In this document: piece by piece, positions 6,973 through 6,994 of the stretch
How positions within the stretch are numbered: the first letter of the stretch is position 1
How the letters are laid out: the number at the start of each line of letters is the position of its first letter
Assembly: GCA_013203545.1 (NCBI GenBank)
Contig: JABMQA010000793.1
Location: 1 to 6,994, forward strand
Direction of reading: 5' to 3'
Length of the DNA: 6,994 nucleotides
DNA from: Bacteroidota bacterium
GTDB lineage: Bacteria; Bacteroidota; Bacteroidia; Bacteroidales; 4484-276
The notes under the pieces: model-generated
The model's database searches: none
What the model saw: the letters and a program-made list of their open reading frames with translations, nothing else
What the model was told of the DNA's origin: nothing
Made by a program: the position numbers and the translations under genes

Positions 6973-6994
6973 AATTTGAGAGTGTATACTTGGA

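Overview
The window looks like a piece of a Bacteroidota (Bacteroidetes) chromosome. The evidence is indirect. A LytS/YehU-type histidine kinase carries a long periplasmic TPR array, a design common in that phylum. Gene leaders are A-rich and lack clear Shine-Dalgarno sequences, and one leader holds a TAnnTTTG-like -7 element. I see no rRNA, tRNA, CRISPR array or intact insertion sequence.

Left part (1-4434, all + strand): this is the end of a cell-surface polysaccharide locus. It begins with the C-terminal part of a GNAT-like acyltransferase cut by the window edge. A NodB-fold polysaccharide deacetylase of the XrtA/PEP-CTERM-associated type follows 12 nt later, and a GT39/ArnT-like multi-membrane-span glycosyltransferase 3 nt after that. 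These three are packed like an operon. After an 89-nt gap comes a tandem-domain NDP-hexose 2,3-dehydratase, which should supply a 2-deoxygenated, probably 2,6-dideoxy, nucleotide sugar. Together they suggest an envelope or exopolysaccharide with a deoxysugar, trimmed by deacetylation and acylation and assembled partly on the far side of the inner membrane. The other deoxysugar enzymes are not in the window.

Middle (4431-4797): a small convergent region. On the - strand lies a complete HicB-like antitoxin gene. One nucleotide after its stop, a new ATG opens a frame that looks like the first ten codons of a HicA toxin and then ends at the dehydratase stop codon. I read this as a hicBA operon whose toxin was almost wholly removed, with the break 9-14 nt from the end of the polysaccharide locus. 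It is the most interesting point in the window. The 90 bp upstream of hicB hold an inverted repeat and a short CCC/GGG hairpin but no gene.

Right part (4798-6972, - strand): one large membrane histidine kinase with a signal peptide, about eight TPRs of exact 40-residue period, a coiled coil, one membrane segment, a His_kinase (LytS) domain and an HATPase_c domain. Its start is unclear: the only well-placed ATG is one base out of frame. No response regulator is visible beside it.
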